Assembly (NCBI RefSeq): GCF_903166585.1
Contig: NZ_CAESCM010000011.1
Location: 163,076 to 227,075 of the forward strand
Length of the DNA stretch: 64,000 nucleotides
Direction: 5' to 3'
Origin: Pedobacter ghigonis
Lineage (GTDB): Bacteria; Bacteroidota; Bacteroidia; Sphingobacteriales; Sphingobacteriaceae
A model generated the notes under the pieces. It made no database searches. It worked only from the letters and a program-made list of their open reading frames with translations, and was not told the origin of the DNA. The position numbers and the translations under genes were made by a program. Position 1 is the first letter of the stretch, and every line of letters begins with the position of its first letter. Positions 18,766 through 27,969 of this stretch are shown here, piece after piece.

Positions 18766-19674
18766 CTACTTTTTCAATTTAAACATTAAAATATTTCCGG
18801 CTGATAAAGTACCGCCCTCGTTAGAAATGTAAAGATTGTTGTCTTTATCGAATGCGATCCCTTCTGGTTGATTGAAGAAGCTGCCTGCTAAAGGATAAGT
18901 AGCCTTAACTTTAAAATCCGCGTCGGTTACTACCAGCAATTTATTCATTGATGAAAGTACGTACCATTCGTTAGTTGCTGTATTTTTAGCCAATGCCGAT
19001 GGACGGAATTTTGATTTTGTAGCTCCCGACACTTTTTCGATTTCTTTGTGCGAAATACCAAACTGGCCACTAGCGGTAAAAGTACCATCGGCCGCCACTT
19101 TAAAACCATAAATGCTTGTCGATTTTGCTTTCGCATCGGCTTTGCTATCTTTGGTTAACACGTAAATCATTCCTGCCTTTTCATCCGCAGCCAAACCTTC
19201 GTACTCTGCTTTTGGTACTAAATCTTTTGTTTTAACCACATTGGCTACTTCTGGCGCATTAATGCCTGCAATAGGAAAAGTATGCAGTTCGCCATTGCTT
19301 TTTAATACAATTACAAAATTATTGATAATGGCCAGGTCCTCGTAATCGCCTTTACCGCCAAATTTGGTAAACTTTGCTGTTTTATCGGTTAAGCCCAGGT
19401 GAAAAAGATCTCCATCTTCATCCTGAATGGCAAACACTTCTTTAGCATCGCCATTGTGGAATACGATACCCGAAATTTCGAAAAGGTTATGTGGCATATT
19501 GTATTTTAAAGGGTTTGCCAAATCGTAAGGTAAAGCTGTTTTTGGGGCATCCGCGGCAGCACTCTCAGTACTTGCAGCTTGTTTATCGTTGCGGTTACTG
19601 TTTACACATGATATGCCTAAAAAAGCTGTTGCAACCAAAAGGCCTGAGGCGATAAAAGTTCTTTTATAATTCAT
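18766..19674 (-). CDS. SdiA-regulated-like lipoprotein (beta-propeller)
   Basis: The product (302 residues) carries a lipoprotein signal with LGISC as the lipobox. The mature part has propeller-like repeats with ISGIVFHN, YEGLAADEKAGMIYVL, PSALAKN and QPEGIAFDKDNNLYISNEGG. These motifs match SdiA-regulated/NHL-type six-bladed propellers. It lies 12 bases downstream of the ppk1 stop, so it should be the third gene of that operon. A link between this lipoprotein and polyphosphate is suggested by position only. Confidence 0.8.
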   Translation of the reverse strand: MNYKRTFIASGLLVATAFLGISCVNSNRNDKQAASTESAAADAPKTALPYDLANPLKYNMPHNLFEISGIVFHNGDAKEVFAIQDEDGDLFHLGLTDKTAKFTKFGGKGDYEDLAIINNFVIVLKSNGELHTFPIAGINAPEVANVVKTKDLVPKAEYEGLAADEKAGMIYVLTKDSKADAKAKSTSIYGFKVAADGTFTASGQFGISHKEIEKVSGATKSKFRPSALAKNTATNEWYVLSSMNKLLVVTDADFKVKATYPLAGSFFNQPEGIAFDKDNNLYISNEGGTLSAGNILMFKLKK

Positions 19675-19686
19675 AGGTAATTAAAT

Positions 19687-21729
19687 TTAATGCTTGTTTT
19701 TTAATAATTGATAAATGCCGTACTGCGAGCTTACGGGGGTACCAATCGTTTCTACCGGTATATTGTCCATCTGTTCGTCAATACAAACAGCCTGTACGTT
19801 ATCTTGTTTTTGAATGGTTATGATATCGATAATTTCCTGTTTAACTTGTGCATCGTAAATCGGGAAACAAACTTCAATCCGCCTGTAAATATTACGGTTC
19901 ATCCAATCGGCCGACCCCAGGTATACATCCTCTTTACCCAGATTATGGAATATAAAAATACGGCCATGCTCCAGGTAGCGATCTACGATACGGGTAACCT
20001 TGATGTTTTCGCTCATTCCCTGCACATCGGGTACCAGACGACAGATGCTGCGCACAATCATATCAATTTTTACTCCTGCAGCCGAGGCCTCGTAAAGTTT
20101 GTCGATCAAAACCTTTTCTTCGAGGTTGTTCATTTTTATGGTTATCGCCGCAGGCTTGCCTTGTTTGGCATGTGCTATTTCGCGATCGATCAGGCTGAGA
20201 AAAACCGTTTGCAGGTTAAACTGCGCTACCAACAGGTGTTTAAAATGAATCAGGTCGGAAGCTGATGGTTTTACCCTTTTGGCCAGGAAAATAAACAGGA
20301 GTTCTACTTCGCGCAGCATTTCCTTGTTGGCCGTCATTAAAACATGATCGGTATAGAATGCAGCTGTACTTTCGTTAAAGTTACCGGTAGAAAATAGTCC
20401 GGCGTAATGCATCCTGTCGCCTACCTGGCGTTTAACCAGCGCAACCTTGGCATGTACTTTTAAAGCTGTTACGCTATAAATAATATTCACCCCAACCTCG
20501 CGCATTTTCTTTGCCCATTTGATATTGTTGGCTTCATCAAAACGGGCTTTAAGCTCAACCAGAACGGTTACTTTCTTATCGTTTTTGGCAGCGCTGATTA
20601 ATGCATTCACAATTTTCGAATCGCTGGCCACGCGGTAAAGGGTAACATATATTTCGCGTGTACTGGCATCGATTGCTGCTTCGTTAAAAAATCGCAAAAC
20701 ACTGTCGTAACTTTGGTAAGGGGTATGTACAATAATATCTTTCTGGTAAATGGCTTCGGTTAGCGAACCTGTTATCCAATCGGTATTACATATTTTTGGC
20801 CAGCTCTCGTTCGATAGTTTCGGCAAATTTACCGGAAAAGACATCAGGTCTTTCAGGTTGTGGTACTGCCCCCCTTCTATCCTGTTGGCTTTTTTTAAAT
20901 TGAAAAGTTTCTTTAACCGGTCCATTACTTCATCAGGGATACCGGGCTGGTGCAAAAAGCGGGTAGCGAGGCCTAAATCGCGTTTTAAAAGTTGTTTTTC
21001 GAGCTGATCGGATAAACTGCCCGGATACTCATCTTTCAGGTCGAGTTCTGCATCGCGTGTAATTTTAAAACTGTAACAACCTGTAACCTCCTGGTCGGGG
21101 AATATCCTGTCGAGATGAAAGCGGATAATATCGTCCAGAAAAACAATAAAAGTCCCCTCAGTTGTATCTACTTTATAAAAACGCGGCAACTGGTTAGAAG
21201 GAATATTTAAAATTACGGTTTCGGTTTCTGCTTCCTTTTTGAGTGTAACCAAAAAATATAATTCATTATTGGAGGGAAAGAAACCGCTATCAGTTCTTAA
21301 ATAAACCGGCTGCAAAAAGGCCATCACCTGACTTAAAAAGTAGCGGGTAAGGTTTTGCTCAATTTGGGCTGGAATGGGCTCACCATAAATTAAGTTTATC
21401 TTCTGCTCTTTAAGCAATGGAATTAATTCTGTACGGAGTACTTTACCATACCGCTGCTGCTGATCGGTGATAAACTGATTAGCGGTATTTAATAAATTAT
21501 CGTCGATTTTGATGTCATTATCTTCGCGGTTGCTCAATTTCTCTAATGCCAGTAAAATAGGCATGCGCACGCGGTAAAACTCATCGAGGTTAGATGAAAA
21601 TATGGATAAGAATTTAATGCGTTCCAATAAGGGCACCGTACTGCGTTCGGCCTCCATTAAAATGCGCTCGTTAAATTTTAGCCAGCTTAAATCGCGGTTA
21701 AAGAAAGTTGTTTCGATCATTTGTTCCAT
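19687..21729 (-). CDS. ppk1: Polyphosphate kinase 1
   Basis: The product (680 residues) polymerises the gamma-phosphate of ATP into inorganic polyphosphate. It opens with FFNRDLSWLKFNERIL and SSNLDEFYRVRMP, which are the Ppk1 N-domain signatures. The catalytic core has the phospholipase-D-like histidines in VHAKVALVKR and EHGRIFIFHN, plus LGSADWMNRN. The ATG at 21729 overlaps the upstream stop by one base (TAATG), favouring translational coupling; a second in-frame ATG 9 bases later is also possible. It is the middle gene of a three-gene operon with the HD-PycTM and propeller lipoprotein genes. Confidence 0.95.
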   Translation of the reverse strand: MEQMIETTFFNRDLSWLKFNERILMEAERSTVPLLERIKFLSIFSSNLDEFYRVRMPILLALEKLSNREDNDIKIDDNLLNTANQFITDQQQRYGKVLRTELIPLLKEQKINLIYGEPIPAQIEQNLTRYFLSQVMAFLQPVYLRTDSGFFPSNNELYFLVTLKKEAETETVILNIPSNQLPRFYKVDTTEGTFIVFLDDIIRFHLDRIFPDQEVTGCYSFKITRDAELDLKDEYPGSLSDQLEKQLLKRDLGLATRFLHQPGIPDEVMDRLKKLFNLKKANRIEGGQYHNLKDLMSFPVNLPKLSNESWPKICNTDWITGSLTEAIYQKDIIVHTPYQSYDSVLRFFNEAAIDASTREIYVTLYRVASDSKIVNALISAAKNDKKVTVLVELKARFDEANNIKWAKKMREVGVNIIYSVTALKVHAKVALVKRQVGDRMHYAGLFSTGNFNESTAAFYTDHVLMTANKEMLREVELLFIFLAKRVKPSASDLIHFKHLLVAQFNLQTVFLSLIDREIAHAKQGKPAAITIKMNNLEEKVLIDKLYEASAAGVKIDMIVRSICRLVPDVQGMSENIKVTRIVDRYLEHGRIFIFHNLGKEDVYLGSADWMNRNIYRRIEVCFPIYDAQVKQEIIDIITIQKQDNVQAVCIDEQMDNIPVETIGTPVSSQYGIYQLLKNKH

Positions 21730-22943
21730 TACAGTTTACCGTAAGCTGCGTAAGCAATAACAAAAGCAAATACTGCGGCAATTAAGCCCCACATAAAAAT
21801 ATTGTAAGCGAGACGGATGAGCTTGTATTTACGTCCCAAAACCACACCTTGCGAGTATACATCGGTAATTAAGGTTCCGTATAAAAAATCTTTATCGTTC
21901 ATTACCTTGATCATTCCATCGGTATAGCTGGGTAAACTCATTTTATAAAAGTTACCAAAAAACAACAGGTTCACTTTTTTATTGTCCATATCTTCTTTAG
22001 TAAACTCTCCTTTTGGAATAGATGGACGGGTAGACAGAATGGAAACTACCACACAGGTTAAGCTAACCAAAAGCAAAATAAAGGTGGGTATAATCAGGTT
22101 TCCATGATCTTCGAGCCTGCGCAACAGTAAACTCACTATTAACGAAAGCATAATGGAGTTTACGGTAATTAAAATATGTGCCTTATTATCGGCCATATCG
22201 CTCAGGCGCTGGTTATTGGCTGAGGTAATGCGGAACATGGTTTCGATTCCTTTATCAGGCCGGTCGTCTTTATCTTTCTTCTTCTTACCGGTTACTACCT
22301 CGGGCGCAAAACTTTTGGTTTCGGCCAGCTCTGTGCTGATTTCTTCCTGGGCGGTAAGTTTACTTTTTAGTTTGGCAATATTGGCTTGTTTCTGGTCGCT
22401 TAACAACAAATTGGCGTAATCGGTATGGTAGTGGTGCGATTCCATAAACTGGATATCCTTTTGGCGCCATTCGGTTTTGCTGATGTCTTTTTTATAAATC
22501 AGTTCTACTTCTTTGTGCATTAACTTACCTTTTTTGCGAAAATCGGGCAGGCCGAGGTGGAAAAGATCTGCATCGCAAAGAATTTCGTCGGTTTGATTGG
22601 TAGGCTGCTGGGGAATTTTTGTAGCTAAAATGGCGCTTTTAACCCCCTCACGTACATCTGTATTTACACCATGCTGCTCCAAAAAATGATCGGCCATTTC
22701 AGCTCCTTTTGCCTCATGGCTTAATGCATCTTCAAAATAACCGGTATCGTGAAAATAGGCCGCTACGGTTACCACAAAGAAATCCTGTTCGCTAAGCTGG
22801 TAATGGTTGGCGATTTGCTGCGCAGCATTAACCACCTCTTCTGTATGTGCAAAATTGTGGTAAACCAACCTCGGATCGTTATGGGTTTGGAAGTAATGGC
22901 TTACATGCCGGGCTGCATCTTCCTGCAATTGTTTATAGTTCAT
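21729..22943 (-). CDS. HD phosphohydrolase fused to a PycTM-type membrane effector domain
   Basis: The product (404 residues) starts with an HD domain: His29 and His33 in VYHNFAHTEE, His65-Asp66 in AYFHDTGYF and a distal Asp in CDADLFHLG. A Lys/Asp-rich linker (about 215-232) leads to a PycTM-like module (about 233-404) with FRITSANNQRLSDMADNKAH and three membrane segments near 256-275, 283-303 and 380-400. PycTM modules are effectors of Pycsar phage defence, where cyclic pyrimidine nucleotides activate membrane disruption. No nucleotide cyclase is adjacent. Instead the stop overlaps the start of ppk1, suggesting a housekeeping or stress-signalling role. Confidence 0.85.
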   Translation of the reverse strand: MNYKQLQEDAARHVSHYFQTHNDPRLVYHNFAHTEEVVNAAQQIANHYQLSEQDFFVVTVAAYFHDTGYFEDALSHEAKGAEMADHFLEQHGVNTDVREGVKSAILATKIPQQPTNQTDEILCDADLFHLGLPDFRKKGKLMHKEVELIYKKDISKTEWRQKDIQFMESHHYHTDYANLLLSDQKQANIAKLKSKLTAQEEISTELAETKSFAPEVVTGKKKKDKDDRPDKGIETMFRITSANNQRLSDMADNKAHILITVNSIMLSLIVSLLLRRLEDHGNLIIPTFILLLVSLTCVVVSILSTRPSIPKGEFTKEDMDNKKVNLLFFGNFYKMSLPSYTDGMIKVMNDKDFLYGTLITDVYSQGVVLGRKYKLIRLAYNIFMWGLIAAVFAFVIAYAAYGKL

Positions 22944-23579
22944 GAGCGTATTCGGGCTGGGATAATTTATAGTTTTGAAGGAAATGCATTTTCTTTAAAT
23001 CAATTAAAGCTAAAATTGTTTCGTTTTTATGATTTAAAATTACGCTAATTTTAACAAAAACAATGTTTATCTGCCTTAAACAATAATAATGCCTGATTAT
23101 TTTACAAAAAGACTAAAGATTGAGTAAAGGGGAAAGACTAAAGTGGAACGAGGAAAGATGAAAGCGTTGGAAAAGCTGAAAGACTAAAGCAGAAAGCGTT
23201 GAAAAGTCGGAGGTCCGGAGACCGAGGTTGGAAGTTCGGGAGCAGAACAAGGCTGGATGTACTTAATGGTGGGAAGTTATCATTGACAGAAACTCATAGA
23301 ATTATCGTCATTGCGAGGAGGAACGACAGCCTGTCCCGCTTAATCGGGAAAGCAATCTTACAACGATCGCTAGTTGAAACTGAAGTAATGCTTTTTCCCA
23401 CCCATAGTAGTAAGATTGCTTCGTACCTCGCAATGACGACTCCGAAGGGGCTATCACTAATATTGATTTTATCAAATAAATTAACCCTTAAAGTGACAAG
23501 CTTTTAAATTTCGGGCACCCTTTGAAATGAAGGCTTGGTTAGGCTACAGAACTAATGACGAATGAACCAATAAACATCC
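22944..23579. repeat. Gene-free region with purine-rich tract and a type-B repeat
   Basis: About 636 bases without a gene. From about 23,110 to 23,250 there is a purine-rich tract with GACTAAAG recurring and a GGAGGTCCGG dyad. From 23,281 to 23,486 lies a compound repeat: the shared 5' flank, a type-B core (GTCATTGCGAGG at 23,307 with its inverse CCTCGCAATGAC at 23,426) and the shared 3' flank ending in AAATTAACC. Short reading frames here follow the repeat and are not genes. Confidence 0.75.
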
Positions 23580-24080
23580 TTACCTTTTAAACCTGCCCAG
23601 TGCAGTATCAACCAAAGGTGCAACAGGTAAAAAATTGTTAACCAGCACAAGAATTTCCTCTTCTACATTTCTGCCTTCGAAACTTAGCCAGCCTTCCATT
23701 AAAGTTAAAGGACCGTATTTTACACTTACATTTGGCCATTGTTGCTCAAACGGCTTAAAATCGCGCCTAAACAAATCAGCAAATTTTCTGCTTTCTATTT
23801 TATATCCAGGCAAATGCCTCAATTTAAATGCGTGGATATTGTACTGCAGTTTTTGTTCAAGGCTGCTTTCTTGGCTTACCCAAACGGAAAAGAATATCCG
23901 GGTTTTGGCCAATAAAGGATCTTCGTTTGGGCTACACCAGGCCTTTTTAAATATTTTCAGGCAAACACAATCCAATACTTCAACAACAGCAACTTCGAGC
24001 TGCATTTCTTTTAGCTGTTCCTGATTGAGCTGGTTTACAGCCTTGCTAAATATTTCGAGGTATTTTTCAGATCCGATCAT
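23580..24080 (-). CDS. Hypothetical protein, 166 residues
   Basis: I do not recognise the family. The protein has no signal peptide or membrane segment and includes several aromatic and basic residues in its second half (FADLFRRDFKPFEQQWPNV). Codon usage and composition look like a real gene, and no competing frame is better. It lies downstream of a repeat-rich gap and 150 bases before the RNA-repair operon's terminator, on the same strand. Confidence that it is coding is good; nothing supports a function. Confidence 0.6.
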   Translation of the reverse strand: MIGSEKYLEIFSKAVNQLNQEQLKEMQLEVAVVEVLDCVCLKIFKKAWCSPNEDPLLAKTRIFFSVWVSQESSLEQKLQYNIHAFKLRHLPGYKIESRKFADLFRRDFKPFEQQWPNVSVKYGPLTLMEGWLSFEGRNVEEEILVLVNNFLPVAPLVDTALGRFKR

Positions 24081-24162
24081 TCACTGAAGTTTTTTTGTTT
24101 GCAATTTATTGCTTTTATCTTAAATGTGGCCAACCAATCTCCTAAAGTACATGTAAAAAACG

Positions 24163-24192
24163 AAGCCGGGATCTATTGAAAGACCCCGGCTT
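24163..24192 (-). terminator. Terminator of the RNA-repair operon
   Basis: AAGCCGGG (24163-24170) pairs with CCCGGCTT (24185-24192). Read on the minus strand the stem is followed by CG and a run of six T. It lies 41 bases beyond the stop of the HD-Pnk gene. Confidence 0.8.
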
Positions 24193-24232
24193 AATCACAT
24201 GCATTTTGTTGCATTTTAGGCAACCAATAAAA

Positions 24233-25339
24233 TTATTTAATCTGGTAAACCACTTCATGCGCCTCCCAAGGAGCAGGTACTTCAAGTTTGTGTACCAGTT
24301 TCTCTAAAACAGCCGCAGGCACCATAGCATCGCGATTTTTGTTCTGCTGTGATAACAACTGATGTGGCACTTCGATGTAAACCAAACGTACTTTCGCTTT
24401 GTAAGTGTTAAAGAGTTCGATAAGTTGCACACGCATTTGTGCGGTAATATTGGTTGCATTCCACACAAAAGGCTGCTGTTTGCGCAGGTACACCCTGGCT
24501 TGTTCTTTAGCCTCTTGTATCACCCTGCCATTACCAGCCTTATCAGTTGCTTTTATGCCCCACTTTACACGGATGGCATCTAATGAAATAACCGGCCAAT
24601 CGCCAAAATGCTGCTTAATAAAAGTATCTTTCCCTGCACCGGGAAGCCCACTCATTAAAACCACTTCGGCCAATGGTTGCTCAAAAGGCACATAATCCAG
24701 ATAGCTGTCTTCGTGCTGCAAATAATGTATTTTAGCTTCAGCCGAAACGAACTGGCGTGCCTGCCCCCAGCACTGGTGCTCTTTACAAAATTCTTCGAAA
24801 CAGGCAATCCGGTATAACATATCCTCCTGATCGATGCAGATACGGCCAAGCATATCGGCACGTGCCAGCAAAGCCAGCCATTGGGTATTTACCTCCATGC
24901 TTACTTTTACCAGCGCTTTAAGCGGATCGGGCTTTTCGAACAACCAGATCGGAAAACCATGGTAACGCACCAGCCCAACAATCTGCTCACGAATGGCAAA
25001 AGGTACTCTACCATCCAAATACAACAGCTTACGGGCAAACTGCGCTCCTTTACGTGCATGTCCGTTGGAGGTAATGCTTCCATCGGGTTCAAAAACCGTT
25101 GTGCTGTACTTCTCTACATCGTGCAACAGGGCGGCGGCCCACAAAATTTCCTGCTCCTGGGGCGGCAAAGCTTTAAAACCGGCTTCGTTTTGCAGGGCAG
25201 CCAAAACCATTTGCGTATGTATGGCTACATCGCCTTCGGCATGATATCGTTTATCCTGCTCCACACCATTCATCCGTTTTACCCAGTCGAACTGCATTTC
25301 CAGGTATTCCCAGTTTTTATTTTCGCTAAAGGTCCACAT
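24233..25339 (-). CDS. HD-Pnk: HD phosphoesterase fused to polynucleotide kinase
   Basis: The product (368 residues) joins two RNA/DNA end-healing activities. The N-terminal HD domain has His33, His41 and His73-Asp74 (LLHDVEKYS). The C-terminal P-loop kinase has GLPGAGKDT with Lys237. Characterised HD-Pnk proteins, such as that of Runella slithyformis, remove 2',3'-cyclic or 2'/3' phosphates with the HD domain and phosphorylate 5'-OH ends with the kinase. It overlaps the RNA ligase gene by 14 bases. A strong AAGGAGG lies six bases before its ATG, unusual in Bacteroidota. The pair forms a complete heal-and-seal repair cassette. Confidence 0.9.
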   Translation of the reverse strand: MWTFSENKNWEYLEMQFDWVKRMNGVEQDKRYHAEGDVAIHTQMVLAALQNEAGFKALPPQEQEILWAAALLHDVEKYSTTVFEPDGSITSNGHARKGAQFARKLLYLDGRVPFAIREQIVGLVRYHGFPIWLFEKPDPLKALVKVSMEVNTQWLALLARADMLGRICIDQEDMLYRIACFEEFCKEHQCWGQARQFVSAEAKIHYLQHEDSYLDYVPFEQPLAEVVLMSGLPGAGKDTFIKQHFGDWPVISLDAIRVKWGIKATDKAGNGRVIQEAKEQARVYLRKQQPFVWNATNITAQMRVQLIELFNTYKAKVRLVYIEVPHQLLSQQNKNRDAMVPAAVLEKLVHKLEVPAPWEAHEVVYQIK

Positions 25340-26033
25340 TTTTACCTCCTTCGTTAATTAAGGCTGCACGTTTCCAGTTCCTGGTCCAATGTTCGTCGGT
25401 TTTAACGTGTCCTTTCCTTACATATTTAAATACATTTTGGGCAAAGGCATTAACCTCGTAACCCGCAGCGTTCCGGCTAACAATCCCCTCCATGGTTGTT
25501 TCTTTGTTATCGTAAACGTCGAAGGGCTCAAAAGCACCACGGCCCGCAACCAAAGTCAGTATTTCGGTTTCAAATTGTTTCTGATCAACCGGTGTTTGTT
25601 CTGTTTTAAGCACCGGCACCGTAGGTAAATCAATCAGCTTTGCATAAAACTCGGTTTCTTCCCAGCTTAGCCAGCGACCGTGCTCGCGGATGCCGAAAAC
25701 ATAAAAATGATGCTCGAGTTTACGGTAAGCAATGGAATGCGTGGCATATAAATTTTCCATAAAAAATTCCAGATCGCCCAGATCATGTTTTACCATTTGC
25801 CAGAAACGCCTTAAACTTTCTGTCCAGGGTGAAGTGGTTGGCGCTGCATGCGAGCGTGCAAAAACTCCATAGCGGGACAGGCAATTGTTTTCGCCGTCTA
25901 ATTTTTCGGTATGTATTAATGTTGGGATCTGTTGTATCTTATCCCAATAGTCGTGCTGTATCCTGTCGTCGCTCGTTGTTCCCGGCGAAAACGGATAATG
26001 ATACGTACGACCATATTTTTGTGAAATAGTCAT
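25326..26033 (-). CDS. RNA ligase (Rnl2-like)
   Basis: The 235-residue protein has the nucleotidyltransferase motif I KLDG with the nucleophile Lys44 in TEKLDGENN, motif IV EGIVSRN and motif V KYVRKGHV. This is the set expected of an ATP-dependent RNA ligase that seals 3'-OH and 5'-phosphate ends. It is shorter than T4 Rnl2 (about 330 residues) and ends soon after motif V, so it appears to lack a separate C-terminal domain. It is the first gene of the operon and precedes HD-Pnk, which produces its substrate ends. Confidence 0.88.
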   Translation of the reverse strand: MTISQKYGRTYHYPFSPGTTSDDRIQHDYWDKIQQIPTLIHTEKLDGENNCLSRYGVFARSHAAPTTSPWTESLRRFWQMVKHDLGDLEFFMENLYATHSIAYRKLEHHFYVFGIREHGRWLSWEETEFYAKLIDLPTVPVLKTEQTPVDQKQFETEILTLVAGRGAFEPFDVYDNKETTMEGIVSRNAAGYEVNAFAQNVFKYVRKGHVKTDEHWTRNWKRAALINEGGKNVDL

Positions 26034-26255
26034 CTTGTAATCAGTAAAAATAAAAGATATAGTAATTACTCCCTTCCAGATTTGGAAAGATCATTTAACA
26101 TGAATGTGCAAATGAGATTACATGACTCAAAGGATAATTTTTTTAATACTGCTGCAAATGTAATGAATTCAAATCACATTCTAGTGCACACTTCAACCTA
26201 ATCTGCTTCAGGTCAGTTCGATATCTTTTTTATTAACCAAAATATCCCCTTTAAA

Positions 26256-26702
26256 TTAAGATTTTAGCCTTACAAACTGGATATAATCGGTATTAACCGG
26301 ATCAATGCCATTCAGTTTCATTTCTTTGGCAATTTGTGCCCGATGGTAGGTACCATGGTTAAATACATGCAGTAAAATATCAGGGATTGAAGTCTCGAAT
26401 ACTTTACCTGTAGAGTTCTGATACTGAACCAAGGGCAACGATTCATCATCAGGGTTTTCGATCGCGGCCAGCCCCTGCCCGCTTTCGGCTAACAACCGGC
26501 TACAGGTTTCGAGATCGTGCTGTTGCCAAACGCTCACCGGTGGCACCTCGCCATTAATGCGGTACAACCAGATCGTTTGTGCGTTCATGATGTGACTAAA
26601 CAGATTGATGCACGATTGGGGCAATATATCAGCTTGCTCTTTTAGAGCGGTTAGTAAAATTGAATTGGCCCAGTTGTTATAGCTGCAAAATTGTTGTAAC
26701 AT
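26256..26702 (-). CDS. DinB-family putative metal-dependent protein
   Basis: From the ATG at 26702 the product is 148 residues, beginning MLQQFCSYNNWAN, the typical DinB start. An in-frame ATG at 26732 would add ten residues without family support. The three metal-ligand histidines are visible in FSHIMNAQ and HVFNHGTYHRAQ. DinB-fold proteins form four-helix bundles, some acting as bacillithiol or mycothiol transferases; the substrate here is unknown. It is single, with a 39-base gap to the TlpA-like gene upstream. Confidence 0.85.
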   Translation of the reverse strand: MLQQFCSYNNWANSILLTALKEQADILPQSCINLFSHIMNAQTIWLYRINGEVPPVSVWQQHDLETCSRLLAESGQGLAAIENPDDESLPLVQYQNSTGKVFETSIPDILLHVFNHGTYHRAQIAKEMKLNGIDPVNTDYIQFVRLKS

Positions 26703-26741
26703 GGTGTAAGATTTACGAATCAAACAGAACAATAAATCAAT

Positions 26742-27908
26742 TTATTCAAGCATTTTATTCAGATTTTCTCTCAAAACGGGAATACGGTAATCGTTGGTCA
26801 TTACAACATTGTTCTTCTCATCAAGTAAAAATATAGCTGGAATTGCGTTAATGTTATATTTTTTATAGATTTCATTTTTGTCGCCGGGCAGGTTAGCAAT
26901 ATTTTGCCATTTCATCTTTTCAATATTCAGCGCTTTTTTCCAGGCAATAATATCGTGGTCGACTGAAATACTCACCATATTTATTCCCTTACTTTTATAA
27001 TCCTCGTAAACCTTTTTTAATTCGGGTATTTCTGCCCGACAAGGACCACACCAACTGGCCCAAAAAACAACTACAGTTCCATTTTTGCCTTTTACCGAGT
27101 TTAGGGTAATGTCTTTTTTACTTACATCTTTATATTTGAAAGCAGGAAAGTTAGCGCCAGCTACCAGGTTCTTGCTTTGTTCGGTAAAAATTAATAACCG
27201 CTTTCCTTTTGGTGTATTGAGTACATCCTGAGTAAAAACGTTTGTTATTTCAGTTAATTCTGAAGGGGTAAATAAATCAGCATTCTGATAAACATTTAAC
27301 ATTATCATCCAGCTTGAAGCGTTTTGTTTGCTCAGTGTTAAAAGCTTTTTTTTAAAAGAGATTAAGCTGTCGTTTTTAATGCTCAAAGCTTGTGAAAGGG
27401 CTTCATTATTTCCAGCTTTCTTTAATGAGTCTATCCGGTTGTTCATTTTATATACTCCTGGTATTAATAAACCAAACTGGTTCAATATCTCGGTTTCTGG
27501 TGCCCCTGTTAATACTAAACCTTTACTGTCCTTTATATCACCGGCAATATTCATTTTGGAGTTTTCAAGTATAAGACTACCTGCCCTCATTTTATCCTTA
27601 AATTTATTCTGAAAAGAAAAGTAGGTACTTTTTTTTGTCAATGAGTCGATGTAAAAAATATTTGTCGACCACGATGGCTCAAGTAAAGTCGTATCCCGGT
27701 GGAAGACAAAACGATCATCAATTATCCGGGCAGAATCAATAACTGGCCAGTTTAAATTATTCGCGGCATCTCGTTTCATTGTATTGAGGTAAACCATACG
27801 CGATGGAATATTTTTCACTGTACCGACGATTTCATAAGATTTTACCTGTTGCCCTAAAGCAAAACGGCCGATGAGTAATAAGGCAGAAAGCGTTAAGATT
27901 TTCTTCAT
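26742..27908 (-). CDS. TlpA-like thiol-disulfide protein with DUF4369
   Basis: The product (388 residues) has a signal peptide (cleavage near RFALGQ). The N-terminal half resembles DUF4369, and the C-terminal 140 residues are a thioredoxin-like domain with the redox motif WASWCGPCR. Such proteins reduce periplasmic thiols or protect envelope proteins. Charged segments SIKNDSLISFKKKLL link the two halves. It resembles the second redoxin in this window at 55,598 in architecture. The DinB gene follows 39 bases downstream and could share a transcript. Confidence 0.88.
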   Translation of the reverse strand: MKKILTLSALLLIGRFALGQQVKSYEIVGTVKNIPSRMVYLNTMKRDAANNLNWPVIDSARIIDDRFVFHRDTTLLEPSWSTNIFYIDSLTKKSTYFSFQNKFKDKMRAGSLILENSKMNIAGDIKDSKGLVLTGAPETEILNQFGLLIPGVYKMNNRIDSLKKAGNNEALSQALSIKNDSLISFKKKLLTLSKQNASSWMIMLNVYQNADLFTPSELTEITNVFTQDVLNTPKGKRLLIFTEQSKNLVAGANFPAFKYKDVSKKDITLNSVKGKNGTVVVFWASWCGPCRAEIPELKKVYEDYKSKGINMVSISVDHDIIAWKKALNIEKMKWQNIANLPGDKNEIYKKYNINAIPAIFLLDEKNNVVMTNDYRIPVLRENLNKMLE

Positions 27909-27969
27909 TATTGATCTGATTGTTGTTTAATCTAATATAAATCAATTTTAACTAATTGTATAGTAATAA

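Noticed and set aside
21729..22943. Complete Pycsar phage-defence operon
   Set aside because: The PycTM-like module is present but no nucleotide cyclase is adjacent; the gene is instead coupled to ppk1.
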